From Macrococcus lamae (lineage in GTDB: Bacteria > Bacillota > Bacilli > Staphylococcales > Staphylococcaceae), in assembly GCF_004359545.1 (NCBI RefSeq), contig NZ_SCWB01000005.1:1-64000 (forward strand): DNA of 64,000 nucleotides. Direction: 5' to 3'. Position numbers and translations under genes: made by a program. How positions within the stretch are numbered: the stretch's first letter is position 1; every line of letters begins with the position of its first letter. The notes beneath the pieces are model-generated. The model ran no database searches and was not told the origin of the DNA. It worked only from the letters and a program-made list of their open reading frames with translations. Below, one piece after another: positions 52,216 to 60,701 of the stretch.

Positions 52216-52227
52216 TACAGATATTCA

Positions 52228-52330
52228 AAAATTAATGGGACTTTCACCCTCGCATTTCGCGGTGAAAGTCCCATATCTTCTTTTTATGAGACATTCGCTT
52301 CGAAAATCAGCTCTGAATGTCTCATAAATA
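52228..52330 (+). repeat. Two-hairpin intergenic repeat, copy 2
   Basis: Hairpin 1 (52235-52248 with 52261-52274) is identical to copy 1, loop included. Hairpin 2 has perfect 14-bp arms TTTATGAGACATTC and GAATGTCTCATAAA. Together with copy 1 it brackets the PadR/HAAS cassette in direct orientation. Confidence 0.9.
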
Positions 52331-52349
52331 CATGATAACGGCGTAAACA

Positions 52350-52838
52350 CTAAAAATTCACATTCACATCAATAAAGAACCATACGACCATGATCACCAG
52401 TATCAGAAACTTCGCAAATGTGCTGGTGAGAAAGCCAAACAGTGAACCGATACTCGCCTTTACTGCATGTTCAAGATCACGGAGCACAATCAACTCCACA
52501 ATCAGTACCGCCACTAGTGGCACTAAAATAATTCCGAACGGCGGAAAGACAAAACTGCCGGCAATAACACTGACTGCTGCTGTGATTTCTCCTGCTTTGC
52601 TGCCGCCGAAGCGTTTCACAAAATAACTGCCAGCGACATAATCACTCACGAGACTGATTATTGTCAGTACTGCCATCACTACCCAGAAAATCCATGATAA
52701 CTTATTATCGTCAATCAGAAAGTGATAAAGAAAAAATCCAACCCACATCATCAATATTCCTGGAATGACCGGCATGACAAGACCTGCAAATGCCACGATA
52801 AATGCAGCGATAATCAATAGCCATATTAATGCACTCAT
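52350..52838 (-). CDS. DUF456 family membrane protein
   Basis: The 162-residue protein has four to five membrane helices with the DUF456 pattern AGLVMPVIPGILMMWVGFFLY near the N-terminus, DYVAGSYFVKRFGGSKAGEI in the middle and GSFVFPPFGIILVPLVAVLI. It overlaps the MFS gene by 4 bp and is its downstream operon partner. Function is unknown. Confidence 0.88.
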   Translation of the reverse strand: MSALIWLLIIAAFIVAFAGLVMPVIPGILMMWVGFFLYHFLIDDNKLSWIFWVVMAVLTIISLVSDYVAGSYFVKRFGGSKAGEITAAVSVIAGSFVFPPFGIILVPLVAVLIVELIVLRDLEHAVKASIGSLFGFLTSTFAKFLILVIMVVWFFIDVNVNF

Positions 52839-54037
52839 ATAATATCCTCCATTTTAACCGGTTTAGTAAAAATCAGTAATACAAATGCTAATGCTATAAA
52901 GGCCGCTGACACGTAAAAGACGTTCCCCAGTCCTACGATATCACTCATGACCCCGCCTAACAGGTTGCCGAGCAATTGTCCTGCAATCATAGCATTTGAA
53001 AATAGCGTTGAGGCATAACCCGGGAAATCAGGGAGAATGTCCTGGAAGTAACTGATACCGAGTCCAAGCAGTATCGCAAGAAAGAACGCAAGCGCAAGCT
53101 GTCCTATAAGCATCGCTGTCACTGAATTGAAGAGTCCGATTGACAGGAAATAACCGCCCCCTAATACAGCGCCGATCATCAGCAATGTTCTTGACTGAAA
53201 TCTGCTCGCAAGCATACCGAGGATAATCATAAACGGTACTTCCAGTCCTGCACAAAGGCTTGCAAGGTATCCGACATTATTTTCAGATTCATTCAAGTGC
53301 TCTGTTACGAATAACGGCATATTCAATGTGTACATCCATTGTCCGACGTGCAGCATGACAAAAGCTAGAAACGGAATTAATAAATTCATATCTTTTAATA
53401 AGTTCGGCGCCACAGGTTCTACATAATTCTGAGTTCTTGCTGGAGCTACAGTCTTAATATCTTTGAAAAATAGAATCATTGATAGAAGGACAATTACGTT
53501 CAGTACAATGGTTCCTCCGAAAAGTCCATCATAGCCGAAACGACTTAACAGTATAGTACCGACTAACGGTCCGAACAAAAATCCGAGACTGAACATTGAC
53601 CTGAGTACTGTATTCGCAAATACAGCATTTCTACTCGATGCCGATACATTGATACTTTCACGAGCTGATGCATACATCTGCGGCATAGCTGGCGCGGCAA
53701 ATCCCGTGAATATTGTATAGAGTACAATAAACCATAATACTTGGTGTACAAAGAAGTAGACACTGAACGCGAGACTTGCCATCAGCAGTGAAAAGATAAT
53801 CAGCCATTTCCGATTGATACGTCCAGTGTCAGAAAATCGACCGATGAATGTATTCATCATAAATCCTGCCAGTGCAGCAAGCGCCATCAACAAACCATAC
53901 TGTCCTTTTGTCATACCCAGCTCCTGAGTCGCATAGAGAATAAAAAATGGAACTGTTACGGCAAGACCCATACCGAGAAGCGCCATATTGATCAGGAATA
54001 ATTTGTAGTTCTTAATACTCAACAGCTGAATAAACAT
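52835..54037 (-). CDS. MFS transporter, sugar/drug efflux type
   Basis: The 400-residue protein has twelve predicted helices in two halves and the loop motif GRFSDTGRINRKWLI typical of MFS loop 2-3. GFLFGPLVGTILLSRFGYDGLF resembles SetA-type sugar efflux transporters and related Gram-positive pumps. It is followed by the DUF456 gene with a 4-bp overlap. The substrate is unknown. Confidence 0.85.
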   Translation of the reverse strand: MFIQLLSIKNYKLFLINMALLGMGLAVTVPFFILYATQELGMTKGQYGLLMALAALAGFMMNTFIGRFSDTGRINRKWLIIFSLLMASLAFSVYFFVHQVLWFIVLYTIFTGFAAPAMPQMYASARESINVSASSRNAVFANTVLRSMFSLGFLFGPLVGTILLSRFGYDGLFGGTIVLNVIVLLSMILFFKDIKTVAPARTQNYVEPVAPNLLKDMNLLIPFLAFVMLHVGQWMYTLNMPLFVTEHLNESENNVGYLASLCAGLEVPFMIILGMLASRFQSRTLLMIGAVLGGGYFLSIGLFNSVTAMLIGQLALAFFLAILLGLGISYFQDILPDFPGYASTLFSNAMIAGQLLGNLLGGVMSDIVGLGNVFYVSAAFIALAFVLLIFTKPVKMEDII

Positions 54038-54117
54038 AGTTTCACAAACTTTCTTCTAAGTGATATTGTTTAATTATATAGGAATTCAATCGAACGAAAA
54101 AGAGCGGGGAAACATTC

Positions 54118-54768
54118 ATGGAATATAAAATCATTAAAATATGTACTGGTAAAATCAAGACAGAAGTATTCGATTCCCATCCTCCGAAAAAAACAGCTGT
54201 TTCTAAATCCCCTATTCAGCAACCGACGTATGTATCATACCTGGGGCTTGAGGGAGACGAACATGAATATCATGGTCATGGAGGTGTTGATAAAGCTATT
54301 TGCCTTTATGACCAACTCGATTATGATTTATGGCGTCCCTATATTGAAATAATGCCGGAATATGCGTTGTTCGGAGAAAATATCACAACAGTCGGTCTGA
54401 CAAAGGACAACATTGCTATCGGTGATACATTTAAGTTCGGGTCAGCTGTAATTCAAGTTACAGAAGGACGTGGTCCGTGTCAAACAATTGCCAAGAAATA
54501 CAATGTGCCGAACCTTGTCAAACTGATGAGTGCAGCCCATGCAACCGGATGTTACTTCAGAGTACTTGAAGAGGGTCTGGTTGAGCCGGACAGTCAGCTT
54601 GAACTGCTTAGTAAACACCCCATTCAGTTCACTATTGACGAATATAATGCTTTAAAATACACCGCCAAGAAAAATAAATGTTTACTCGAAAAAGCACTGA
54701 AAGTTGATGCTTTACCAGAAGAGGATCAAGTTAAGTTCAGAAAACAATTACTCAAACTCACAACTTAA
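54118..54768 (+). CDS. MOSC domain protein, YiiM type
   Basis: The MOSC domain (about 15-165) has GDEHEYHGHGGVDKAICLYD, FGENITTVGL and the conserved cysteine in EGRGPCQTIAKKYN, which in relatives binds the molybdenum cofactor or a sulfur species. The C-terminal ~40 residues form the helical YiiM 3-alpha extension. Relatives reduce hydroxylated bases or amidoximes. The ribosome binding site is weak (GGGGAAAC). It is divergent from the MFS gene and convergent with a LysR gene. Confidence 0.88.
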   Translation: MEYKIIKICTGKIKTEVFDSHPPKKTAVSKSPIQQPTYVSYLGLEGDEHEYHGHGGVDKAICLYDQLDYDLWRPYIEIMPEYALFGENITTVGLTKDNIAIGDTFKFGSAVIQVTEGRGPCQTIAKKYNVPNLVKLMSAAHATGCYFRVLEEGLVEPDSQLELLSKHPIQFTIDEYNALKYTAKKNKCLLEKALKVDALPEEDQVKFRKQLLKLTT

Positions 54769-54818
54769 GGAATAGAACTGTAATTTTTTCTATTCGCTAC
54801 GTTCCAATTTCTATAACT

Positions 54819-55676
54819 TTAAAGCGCTGCTTCCTTCTTCATTAACTCAATAAATGCTTTGACTTGAGGAAGTGCCAGCACGTCATTCTCATAACTGATA
54901 TAGGTTTCCCTCACTAATTGATGCTGATTGACTTGAAGCAGTTCTACTTCAAACTGCTCAAGATCGATATCTCCGATTACGATTTCCGGAAGTACTGTAA
55001 CTCCTACACCAGATAACAACAGCTCTTTGCACGTTGCAATCTGATCGGTCTTAATCTGCGGCGCATAAGTTTGATTGAACTGCTCGGTGTACCACAGTTC
55101 TATCTCCTTCAGGTAAACAGGATCCGCCTGAAATTCAATCATCGGCAAAGTATCCAGCTGTTTTTTCTTAGCCTTCGGATAGATGAAGTAATGTTTATCC
55201 GTCAGCAGCACATCATTATTGAGATTCATAATTTTCATGCCGCGGATGACTGATACATGAAAATCATGACGGTTCGCCATGATTCTACCGCTCGAACCGA
55301 CTTGCAGCTGAATTTTCACTTCCGGGTATAGTTCGACGTAATGCCCAAGAACACGCGGTAATATCGTATGACCGATTAATGATGACACACCTATTGACAG
55401 CTTACCATTGACAATCCCTTCAGATGACTGAATCATTTCTTTCAGATTCATTTCTTCCTTCAGCATTTTGCGGGCATGCTGAAGAATAATTTCACCATTG
55501 GTCGTGACAATCAGTTTTTTCTTCGTGCGGATAAAAATATCTGTCCCCCATTCCTGTTCAATGGATTTCAGACGCTGACTGACAGCAGGCTGTGAAATAT
55601 AAAGCGTGTCCGCCGCTTTTCTTAAAGTTTCTTCATCTGCAAGCGCAACTAGCAGACGATAATCATCGATTTTCAT
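54819..55676 (-). CDS. LysR family transcriptional regulator
   Basis: The N-terminal winged helix-turn-helix has the LysR pattern AADTLYISQPAVSQRLKSIE and a co-inducer-binding domain follows (about 90-285) with LSIGVSSLIGHTILPRVL. The length of 285 aa is usual. AGGAGG precedes the ATG. It faces a divergent SDR gene 208 bp away, so it might regulate that gene, but the SDR has a sigma-B promoter of its own. The effector is unknown. Confidence 0.9.
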   Translation of the reverse strand: MKIDDYRLLVALADEETLRKAADTLYISQPAVSQRLKSIEQEWGTDIFIRTKKKLIVTTNGEIILQHARKMLKEEMNLKEMIQSSEGIVNGKLSIGVSSLIGHTILPRVLGHYVELYPEVKIQLQVGSSGRIMANRHDFHVSVIRGMKIMNLNNDVLLTDKHYFIYPKAKKKQLDTLPMIEFQADPVYLKEIELWYTEQFNQTYAPQIKTDQIATCKELLLSGVGVTVLPEIVIGDIDLEQFEVELLQVNQHQLVRETYISYENDVLALPQVKAFIELMKKEAAL

Positions 55677-55822
55677 CCATAACCTCCTATCAGTAACATC
55701 CGAGTAATTTCTTCTATTATATCAGATAACCTGGCAGGTCTATCTATCGAATCAGTATTCTACAAATTAAGCAATTTTAATCGGTTATGATATTTTTTTA
55801 TATTTGAAGAGTCATACGCATT

Positions 55823-55847
55823 GTTTTACCTCTATTAATTGAGGTAT
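55823..55847 (+). promoter_or_regulatory. Candidate sigma-B promoter of the SDR gene
   Basis: GTTTTA (55823-55828), a 13-bp spacer and AGGTAT (55842-55847) differ from GTTTAA and GGGTAT at one base each. The spacing equals that of the other candidate at 17156. The region also forms the inverted repeat TACCTC/GAGGTA. Confidence 0.68.
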
Positions 55848-55884
55848 AGACTAATAACAAATCAATATAAAATGAGGTGTAATA

Positions 55885-56754
55885 ATGGATAAATTTGAAA
55901 AAATTGATAAAGAGATTAAAGGTTATACGCAAAGCAAACAACCAGGCAGTGAACGCGAGATGGACCCTAAGCCGATTGCTGAAGATGAGGATTATCAGGC
56001 TGGCGGCAAATTAAAAGGTAAGGTGGCTCTGATTACAGGTGGCGACTCTGGTATCGGTCGCGCAGTTGCGATTCTTTACGCTAAGGAGGGTGCAGACGTT
56101 GCCATCGGTTATTATGATGAGACAGATGATGCAGATAATACAGTGAAACGTCTTGAAGAAATAGGAGTTAAAGCTAAATCTTATGCGTTCGATCTAAAAG
56201 ATGTTGAGCAATGCAAGAAATTAGTCACTGATGTTGTCACTGATTTCGGCAAGTTGAATATTCTTGTCAATAATGGTGGTGTTCAGTTCCCTCAGGAAGA
56301 TTTTCTTGATGTGACACCCGAACAGATTCAGACGACATTCTCTACAAATATATTCGGTATGATGTATTTATCTCAGGCAGCGATTCCACATTTATCTGAA
56401 GGGGATACCATCATTAATACAAGCAGTGTCACAGCATATCGTGGTTCTGATACATTAATCGATTACTCAGCGACTAAAGGTGCTATCACTGCCTTTACCC
56501 GTTCTCTTGCACAGCATTTAGCGCCTAAGAAAATCCGTGTGAACAGTGTTGCACCGGGTCCAATCTATACACCGCTTATTCCGGCGACTTTCCCAGCTGA
56601 AAAAGTTGAAAAACATGGTCAGGAAACAGCACTTGAACGACGCGGTCAACCAAGTGAAAATGCACCGGCATATGTATTTCTTGCTTCAAAAGATTCTACT
56701 TATATTACTGGGCAGGCGATACACATCAACGGCGGAGACTATATTTCAAGTTAA
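55885..56754 (+). CDS. SDR family oxidoreductase, general stress protein 39 type
   Basis: This NAD(P)-dependent dehydrogenase has the Rossmann motif LITGGDSGIGRAVA near residue 50, NNGGVQ (usually NNAG) near 130, and the catalytic Ser/Tyr/Lys in TSSVTAY and YSATKGAI. The N-terminal extension of about 45 residues (SKQPGSEREMDPKP) is typical of the YghA/GSP39 group, members of which belong to the Bacillus general stress regulon. GAGGTG precedes the ATG. The sigma-B-like promoter fits this. Substrate is unknown. Confidence 0.92.
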   Translation: MDKFEKIDKEIKGYTQSKQPGSEREMDPKPIAEDEDYQAGGKLKGKVALITGGDSGIGRAVAILYAKEGADVAIGYYDETDDADNTVKRLEEIGVKAKSYAFDLKDVEQCKKLVTDVVTDFGKLNILVNNGGVQFPQEDFLDVTPEQIQTTFSTNIFGMMYLSQAAIPHLSEGDTIINTSSVTAYRGSDTLIDYSATKGAITAFTRSLAQHLAPKKIRVNSVAPGPIYTPLIPATFPAEKVEKHGQETALERRGQPSENAPAYVFLASKDSTYITGQAIHINGGDYISS

Positions 56755-56762
56755 ATTTAACC

Positions 56763-56806
56763 AAAAACACCATCAGACAATTAATTGTCTGATGGTGTTA
56801 TTTTTT
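56763..56806. terminator. Bidirectional terminator between the SDR and DUF402 genes
   Basis: AACACCATCAGACAATT (56766-56782) is directly followed by its perfect complement (56783-56799), with A5 before and T7 after. The DUF402 stop lies inside it. Confidence 0.92.
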
Positions 56807-57320
56807 TACGGCAGTAATCTATAGTCGTCTTGAACGTCTCAAAATCTTTCTGAATATTATTCATAATTTGATGAGCTGTCTGATAAGCAAAATCATACTG
56901 TTCTTTTGTAATACTGCCTTTTTTAAGTGCAAATTTCAAATCTACTTCATCTACAAGTTCATAAGCTCCGTTCGGCAGCACTAGGACATCTAGAAATAAA
57001 TCGTGTGCACGTGCTTCGCCAAGCTCGATAACATTCTGTTCATTGATATCGATATAATACTGAACTGGTCGGCCGTAATTATCATACATTGCTGTAATGC
57101 TGAAAGGCTTATTTTTTGGCAATAATTGCAGCCACTGATAACCGGTATCAGCTACTGTTATGAATTTTCCTACTACTTCAACCTGTAAGGGAGATTTGAC
57201 TTTCTGCATTGTCACTAGACCTACGATTCCATCAAATCGTTCATCTTCAAGTCGAATTTCCTTGTAGTCTCGTCTCTGCAATCTACGCCAATGCCTTTTA
57301 TCGATGTATTTTATCTTCAA
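56781..57320 (-). CDS. DUF402 family protein
   Basis: DUF402 proteins include nucleoside di/triphosphate phosphatases (Ntdp, YgaC). This one has DTGYQWLQLLPKN near residue 68, VQYYIDINEQN and the conserved FLDVLVLPNGAYELVDEVDL (near 115), which supplies acidic metal ligands. The N-terminal part, KIKYIDKRHWRRLQRRDYKE, matches staphylococcal paralogues. A TTG at 57320 is chosen because AAGGAG lies nine bases upstream; the ATG at 57344 precedes that site. The activity of this subgroup is not established. Confidence 0.85.
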   Translation of the reverse strand: MKIKYIDKRHWRRLQRRDYKEIRLEDERFDGIVGLVTMQKVKSPLQVEVVGKFITVADTGYQWLQLLPKNKPFSITAMYDNYGRPVQYYIDINEQNVIELGEARAHDLFLDVLVLPNGAYELVDEVDLKFALKKGSITKEQYDFAYQTAHQIMNNIQKDFETFKTTIDYCRKKITPSDN

Positions 57321-57345
57321 GTCGTCCAACTCCTTACAAATCATT

Positions 57346-57390
57346 ATATAAAAATAAACAAGTTGAAGAAATAGTTAATTTCAACTTGTT
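57346..57390 (-). terminator. Terminator of the HlyD/DHA2 efflux operon
   Basis: AACAAGTTGAA (57357-57367) pairs perfectly with TTCAACTTGTT (57380-57390), with a T-rich tail on the minus strand. Confidence 0.87.
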
Positions 57391-57404
57391 CATTTTATAA
57401 TTAT

Positions 57405-59264
57405 TTACGCTTCGTCAGAACGATAGTGTTCTTTATCTTTCAAGAAGAATGCGAGAACAAACGCAAGGAAACTAAGGGCAGTTGCCAGCCAGAATGCATC
57501 AGTGATGCCATTGACTGTAGCGAGTTGCTGAAGTTTACCCATAATCATCTGAAGCCCCGCATTACTTGAACCGACAGATTGTCCCATCTGGTTCAGTTGA
57601 TCCATCGTCGAAGGATGTGTTTTATCCATCGCGTTCGCCATATCACCGATGTGTGCAGTTGCCTGCTGTGTCATGACGGTTACAAGAATTGCTGTGCCGA
57701 TTGAACCGGCAAGCTGACGAACTGTATTGCTGACTGCATTACCATGAGGAATCAAACGACCCGGCAATGCGTTCATACCAGCTGTCATAATCGGCATCAT
57801 GATAAACGACATACCGAATGAGCGAAGAACATAAATTCCTAATATTGTTCTATATGAAGTGTCTAAGTTAATACGTGTCAGTTCCCATGTCGCATATGTC
57901 ATTATCGCGAGGCCGAAAATAGCAAGCGGTTTAATACCAAACTTATCAAACAGACGACCTGCTATTGGTCCCATAATACCCATCAATAATGAACCTGGCA
58001 ATAATAACAGACCTGAATCGAGCGGTGAGAAACCTCGAATGGATTGCAAGTAGATCGGCAACAGAATCATACCGCCGAATAAAGCCATCGTCACGATGAT
58101 ATTAATTAACAGCGTAAATGAAAATCCTGAATATTTCAGAACTTGCAAGTCCATCATCGGTAATTTCATTGTTAATTCTCTTACGGCAAATGCTACTATA
58201 AAAATCAGACCGATGAGAATCGTTGAGATAACAATGGCTGAATCCCATCCTTTGTTACCCGCTTCACTGAAACCGTACAATAAGCTACCGAAGCCGATTG
58301 TACTGAAGATAACTCCTAGTACATCCAATTTCGCTTTGAAAGTCGGTTGTGCAATCTTGAACCAGAATGTACCGATTATCAATGAAATCAATCCGACGAT
58401 AAACATACCGTAGAACATCACGTTCCAGTGATAATTCTGGATAACCCATCCTGTCAATGTCGGTCCGATTGCTGGTGCAAGGATAAAAGCGATACCCATT
58501 GTACCCATCGCTGCCCCACGTTTATCAGGAGGGAATATCGTCATGAATACATTAGTCCCAAGCGGCATCAATATACCCGCTCCGACTGCCTGAACGACAC
58601 GTCCAGTCATCATCATTGGGAAGTTAGTAGAAAGCGCACAAATAATCGAACCAATTGTAAAAAACGTCATCGCAGTTAAAAATAACTGTCGATATGTAAA
58701 TCTTTGAATCATAAATGCGCTAATTGGGACAAGTATCCCGTTCACTAACATGAATCCTGTTGTCAACCACTGCGCAGTTGCTGTTGAAACATTAAAGTCA
58801 CTGATCATAACAGGCAGTGCTACATTGATCAATGTCTGATTCAGTATAGCGACGAACATCCCAATCATCAAAGCAGTAACGATTTTGCCTGTTGTAATAC
58901 CTTTACCTAATGTATGTGAAGGTTTAGCTACTCTTTGTTGAATAGGTTCTTCTTCAGCTGCTTCTTCTTCATATGGCTGTTCGACAACAAGTTCTTCATC
59001 ATCTTCATTATTGTAAAGACCCGCTGTTTCTTCGCGGCGTGCTTCACTGTTGTAGATGACTTCGTTGTCTGTCTCGCGTTCGGGTCTTGGTGCAGGTTCT
59101 GGTCGAACAGTTTGTGCATGCTGACGTTCATGTGTGTCGTGTGTCTGTGATGTCTCTACTTCAGGTTGGACCGTCTGATTTCTTCTGCGATTCAGCAGAA
59201 AACGATTCAATAGGAAGAAGATGACCAGTGACAGAAGGACATAGCCTATAATCATTGAGGTCAT
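57405..59264 (-). CDS. DHA2 family (EmrB/QacA-type) drug efflux MFS transporter with N-terminal extension
   Basis: The core (about 120-619) is a 14-helix DHA2 transporter with NQTLINVALPVMISDFNV, WLTTGFMLVNGILVPISAF and FILAPAIGPTLTGWVIQ. It is preceded by one extra hydrophobic helix (about 4-22) and a 90-residue hydrophilic linker rich in Glu, Arg, Gln and Pro (for example EPAPRPERETDNE). Canonical EmrB proteins start close to the first core helix, so this extension is unusual. It forms an operon with an HlyD-type adaptor 12 bp upstream. Confidence 0.9.
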   Translation of the reverse strand: MTSMIIGYVLLSLVIFFLLNRFLLNRRRNQTVQPEVETSQTHDTHERQHAQTVRPEPAPRPERETDNEVIYNSEARREETAGLYNNEDDEELVVEQPYEEEAAEEEPIQQRVAKPSHTLGKGITTGKIVTALMIGMFVAILNQTLINVALPVMISDFNVSTATAQWLTTGFMLVNGILVPISAFMIQRFTYRQLFLTAMTFFTIGSIICALSTNFPMMMTGRVVQAVGAGILMPLGTNVFMTIFPPDKRGAAMGTMGIAFILAPAIGPTLTGWVIQNYHWNVMFYGMFIVGLISLIIGTFWFKIAQPTFKAKLDVLGVIFSTIGFGSLLYGFSEAGNKGWDSAIVISTILIGLIFIVAFAVRELTMKLPMMDLQVLKYSGFSFTLLINIIVTMALFGGMILLPIYLQSIRGFSPLDSGLLLLPGSLLMGIMGPIAGRLFDKFGIKPLAIFGLAIMTYATWELTRINLDTSYRTILGIYVLRSFGMSFIMMPIMTAGMNALPGRLIPHGNAVSNTVRQLAGSIGTAILVTVMTQQATAHIGDMANAMDKTHPSTMDQLNQMGQSVGSSNAGLQMIMGKLQQLATVNGITDAFWLATALSFLAFVLAFFLKDKEHYRSDEA

Positions 59265-59276
59265 ACAAAAACCTCC

Positions 59277-59927
59277 TTAGTTTTTATGAATGCGTACAGT
59301 TACATTCATTCCTGGAATAACGTCTAAAGATTTATCTTTTGATAATTTGATTTTTACTGGGACAACTTGAGTGACTTTTGTAAAGTTAGCATTACCATTT
59401 GAAGAAGGTAGTACAGAGAAACTTGAAGCAGTTGCTAAACCGATTTTTTCGATTTCACCGTCTAGTGTTGTATCTTTGTAGCCATCGACATAGACGTCTA
59501 CGTCTTGACCTTCTTTGACGCCGTCTAAATCTGTTTCTTTAATGTTAGCTGTGACATATAAGTCATTCATGTTGTAAGCGTAAGCGATAGGAGTTCCTGC
59601 ACCAACGAAACCATTTTCAGTCGCTTGTGTTTTAACGATAGTTCCATCCTGAGGCATTGTGATATCTGTTTTCGATGGTTTACCGTCTTGACCCATACCA
59701 GTTACTGAACCGATCGAAGCGTCTTTTGCCACTTTATCTCCTGCTTCTTTATTGAATGATGTTAATTTACCGGCAACGGGACTTGCGATTGAAATCTGTG
59801 TGCCGTCGATTTTTGCGTTGTCTGTCTTTACGTAGTTCGTCGCTTCATCATAGAAATGAAACGCAGCGATACCGGCGATTGCCAGAACAACTAGTGTAAG
59901 GATATTGATTAATACTATTTTTCTCAT
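59277..59927 (-). CDS. HlyD/EmrA-type efflux adaptor
   Basis: The 216-residue protein has one N-terminal membrane anchor (IVLINILTLVVLAIAGIAAF) and then a biotinyl-lipoyl-like and beta-barrel region: DGTQISIASPVAGKLTSFNK, PQDGTIVKTQATENGFVGAG and DLYVTANIKETDLDGVKEGQ. The long coiled-coil hairpin of Gram-negative EmrA is absent, as in short Gram-positive forms. It is the first gene of the efflux operon, divergent from the TetR gene across 147 bp. Confidence 0.88.
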   Translation of the reverse strand: MRKIVLINILTLVVLAIAGIAAFHFYDEATNYVKTDNAKIDGTQISIASPVAGKLTSFNKEAGDKVAKDASIGSVTGMGQDGKPSKTDITMPQDGTIVKTQATENGFVGAGTPIAYAYNMNDLYVTANIKETDLDGVKEGQDVDVYVDGYKDTTLDGEIEKIGLATASSFSVLPSSNGNANFTKVTQVVPVKIKLSKDKSLDVIPGMNVTVRIHKN

Positions 59928-60074
59928 TGTGATTCCTCCATTTGATATTTTTCACATAAGCTATATTATAGTCCCGTAAAAAAGACTTTCAACCAACAAT
60001 ATTTGTTTAAATGTCGGTTTTACTTTAAAATAAGTCTGTTCGTTTAAAAAATAAAAAAGAAAAGTGATTATTTT

Positions 60075-60623
60075 ATGAAAGAAAAACAACTTACTATAGA
60101 ACACGCATTTTTGAAGTTACTGGAAGAACATCGATTCAGAAATATTACGATTAAGATGATCTGCGAAGCAGCTGAAATTAATCGCTCCACATTTTATGCG
60201 TACTATTTGGATAAATACGATATGCTGGACCAAATGATCGATACACATCTATCTGTCATCGGCCAGTTTGTGGAAGAGACTTCGATGAATATGATGAACG
60301 CTGAAGACAAAAAACCGATCATCAAAAAGTACTTTCTTGATTTATTCAGTTATATCTATCTTCATCAGCAGTTTTTCAGAGTACTGATTACTGTTCATCC
60401 AGCACAGAACTTTACGCAGAAGCTCATCAGTACACTTCATAAAAACTATTTGACATCCATTGCTGCGAACGGCGGTTCTTTAAAAGACCCTAAATACTTT
60501 GTCAACTATACGCTCGGTGGTCAGTTCGGCATCCTTTTTTTCTGGCTGCAGAATAACTGTAATGAGCCCCCGGAATTGATTGCAGACGTCGTTTATCGTA
60601 ATATGCTTAAACTAAACCGATAA
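60075..60623 (+). CDS. TetR family transcriptional regulator
   Basis: The N-terminal helix-turn-helix reads EEHRFRNITIKMICEAAE, then INRSTFYAYYLDKYDML, and a ligand-binding helical domain follows (about 60-182). It is divergent from the HlyD/DHA2 operon, which it probably represses. The ribosome binding site is weak (AAAAGTGA). The intergenic region (59928-60074) has AT-rich partial repeats of GTTTAAA but no clear palindrome. The ligand is unknown. Confidence 0.9.
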   Translation: MKEKQLTIEHAFLKLLEEHRFRNITIKMICEAAEINRSTFYAYYLDKYDMLDQMIDTHLSVIGQFVEETSMNMMNAEDKKPIIKKYFLDLFSYIYLHQQFFRVLITVHPAQNFTQKLISTLHKNYLTSIAANGGSLKDPKYFVNYTLGGQFGILFFWLQNNCNEPPELIADVVYRNMLKLNR

Positions 60624-60668
60624 TTATTAAAATCTTGTAAAAATACACAACCGCTGAAACAATTCATG

Positions 60669-60674
60669 TATAAT
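60669..60674 (+). promoter_or_regulatory. -10 box of the glucosaminidase gene
   Basis: A perfect TATAAT lies 28 bp before the start codon, with TG directly upstream. No clear -35 box was seen. Confidence 0.5.
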
Positions 60675-60701
60675 AGGATTATTCAATGACGGAGGTAATG
60701 T

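Noticed and set aside
59928-60074. TetR operator between the HlyD and TetR genes
   Set aside because: GTTTAAA-like partial repeats and a widely spaced AGACTT/AAGTCT pair are visible, but no compact palindrome supports a specific site.
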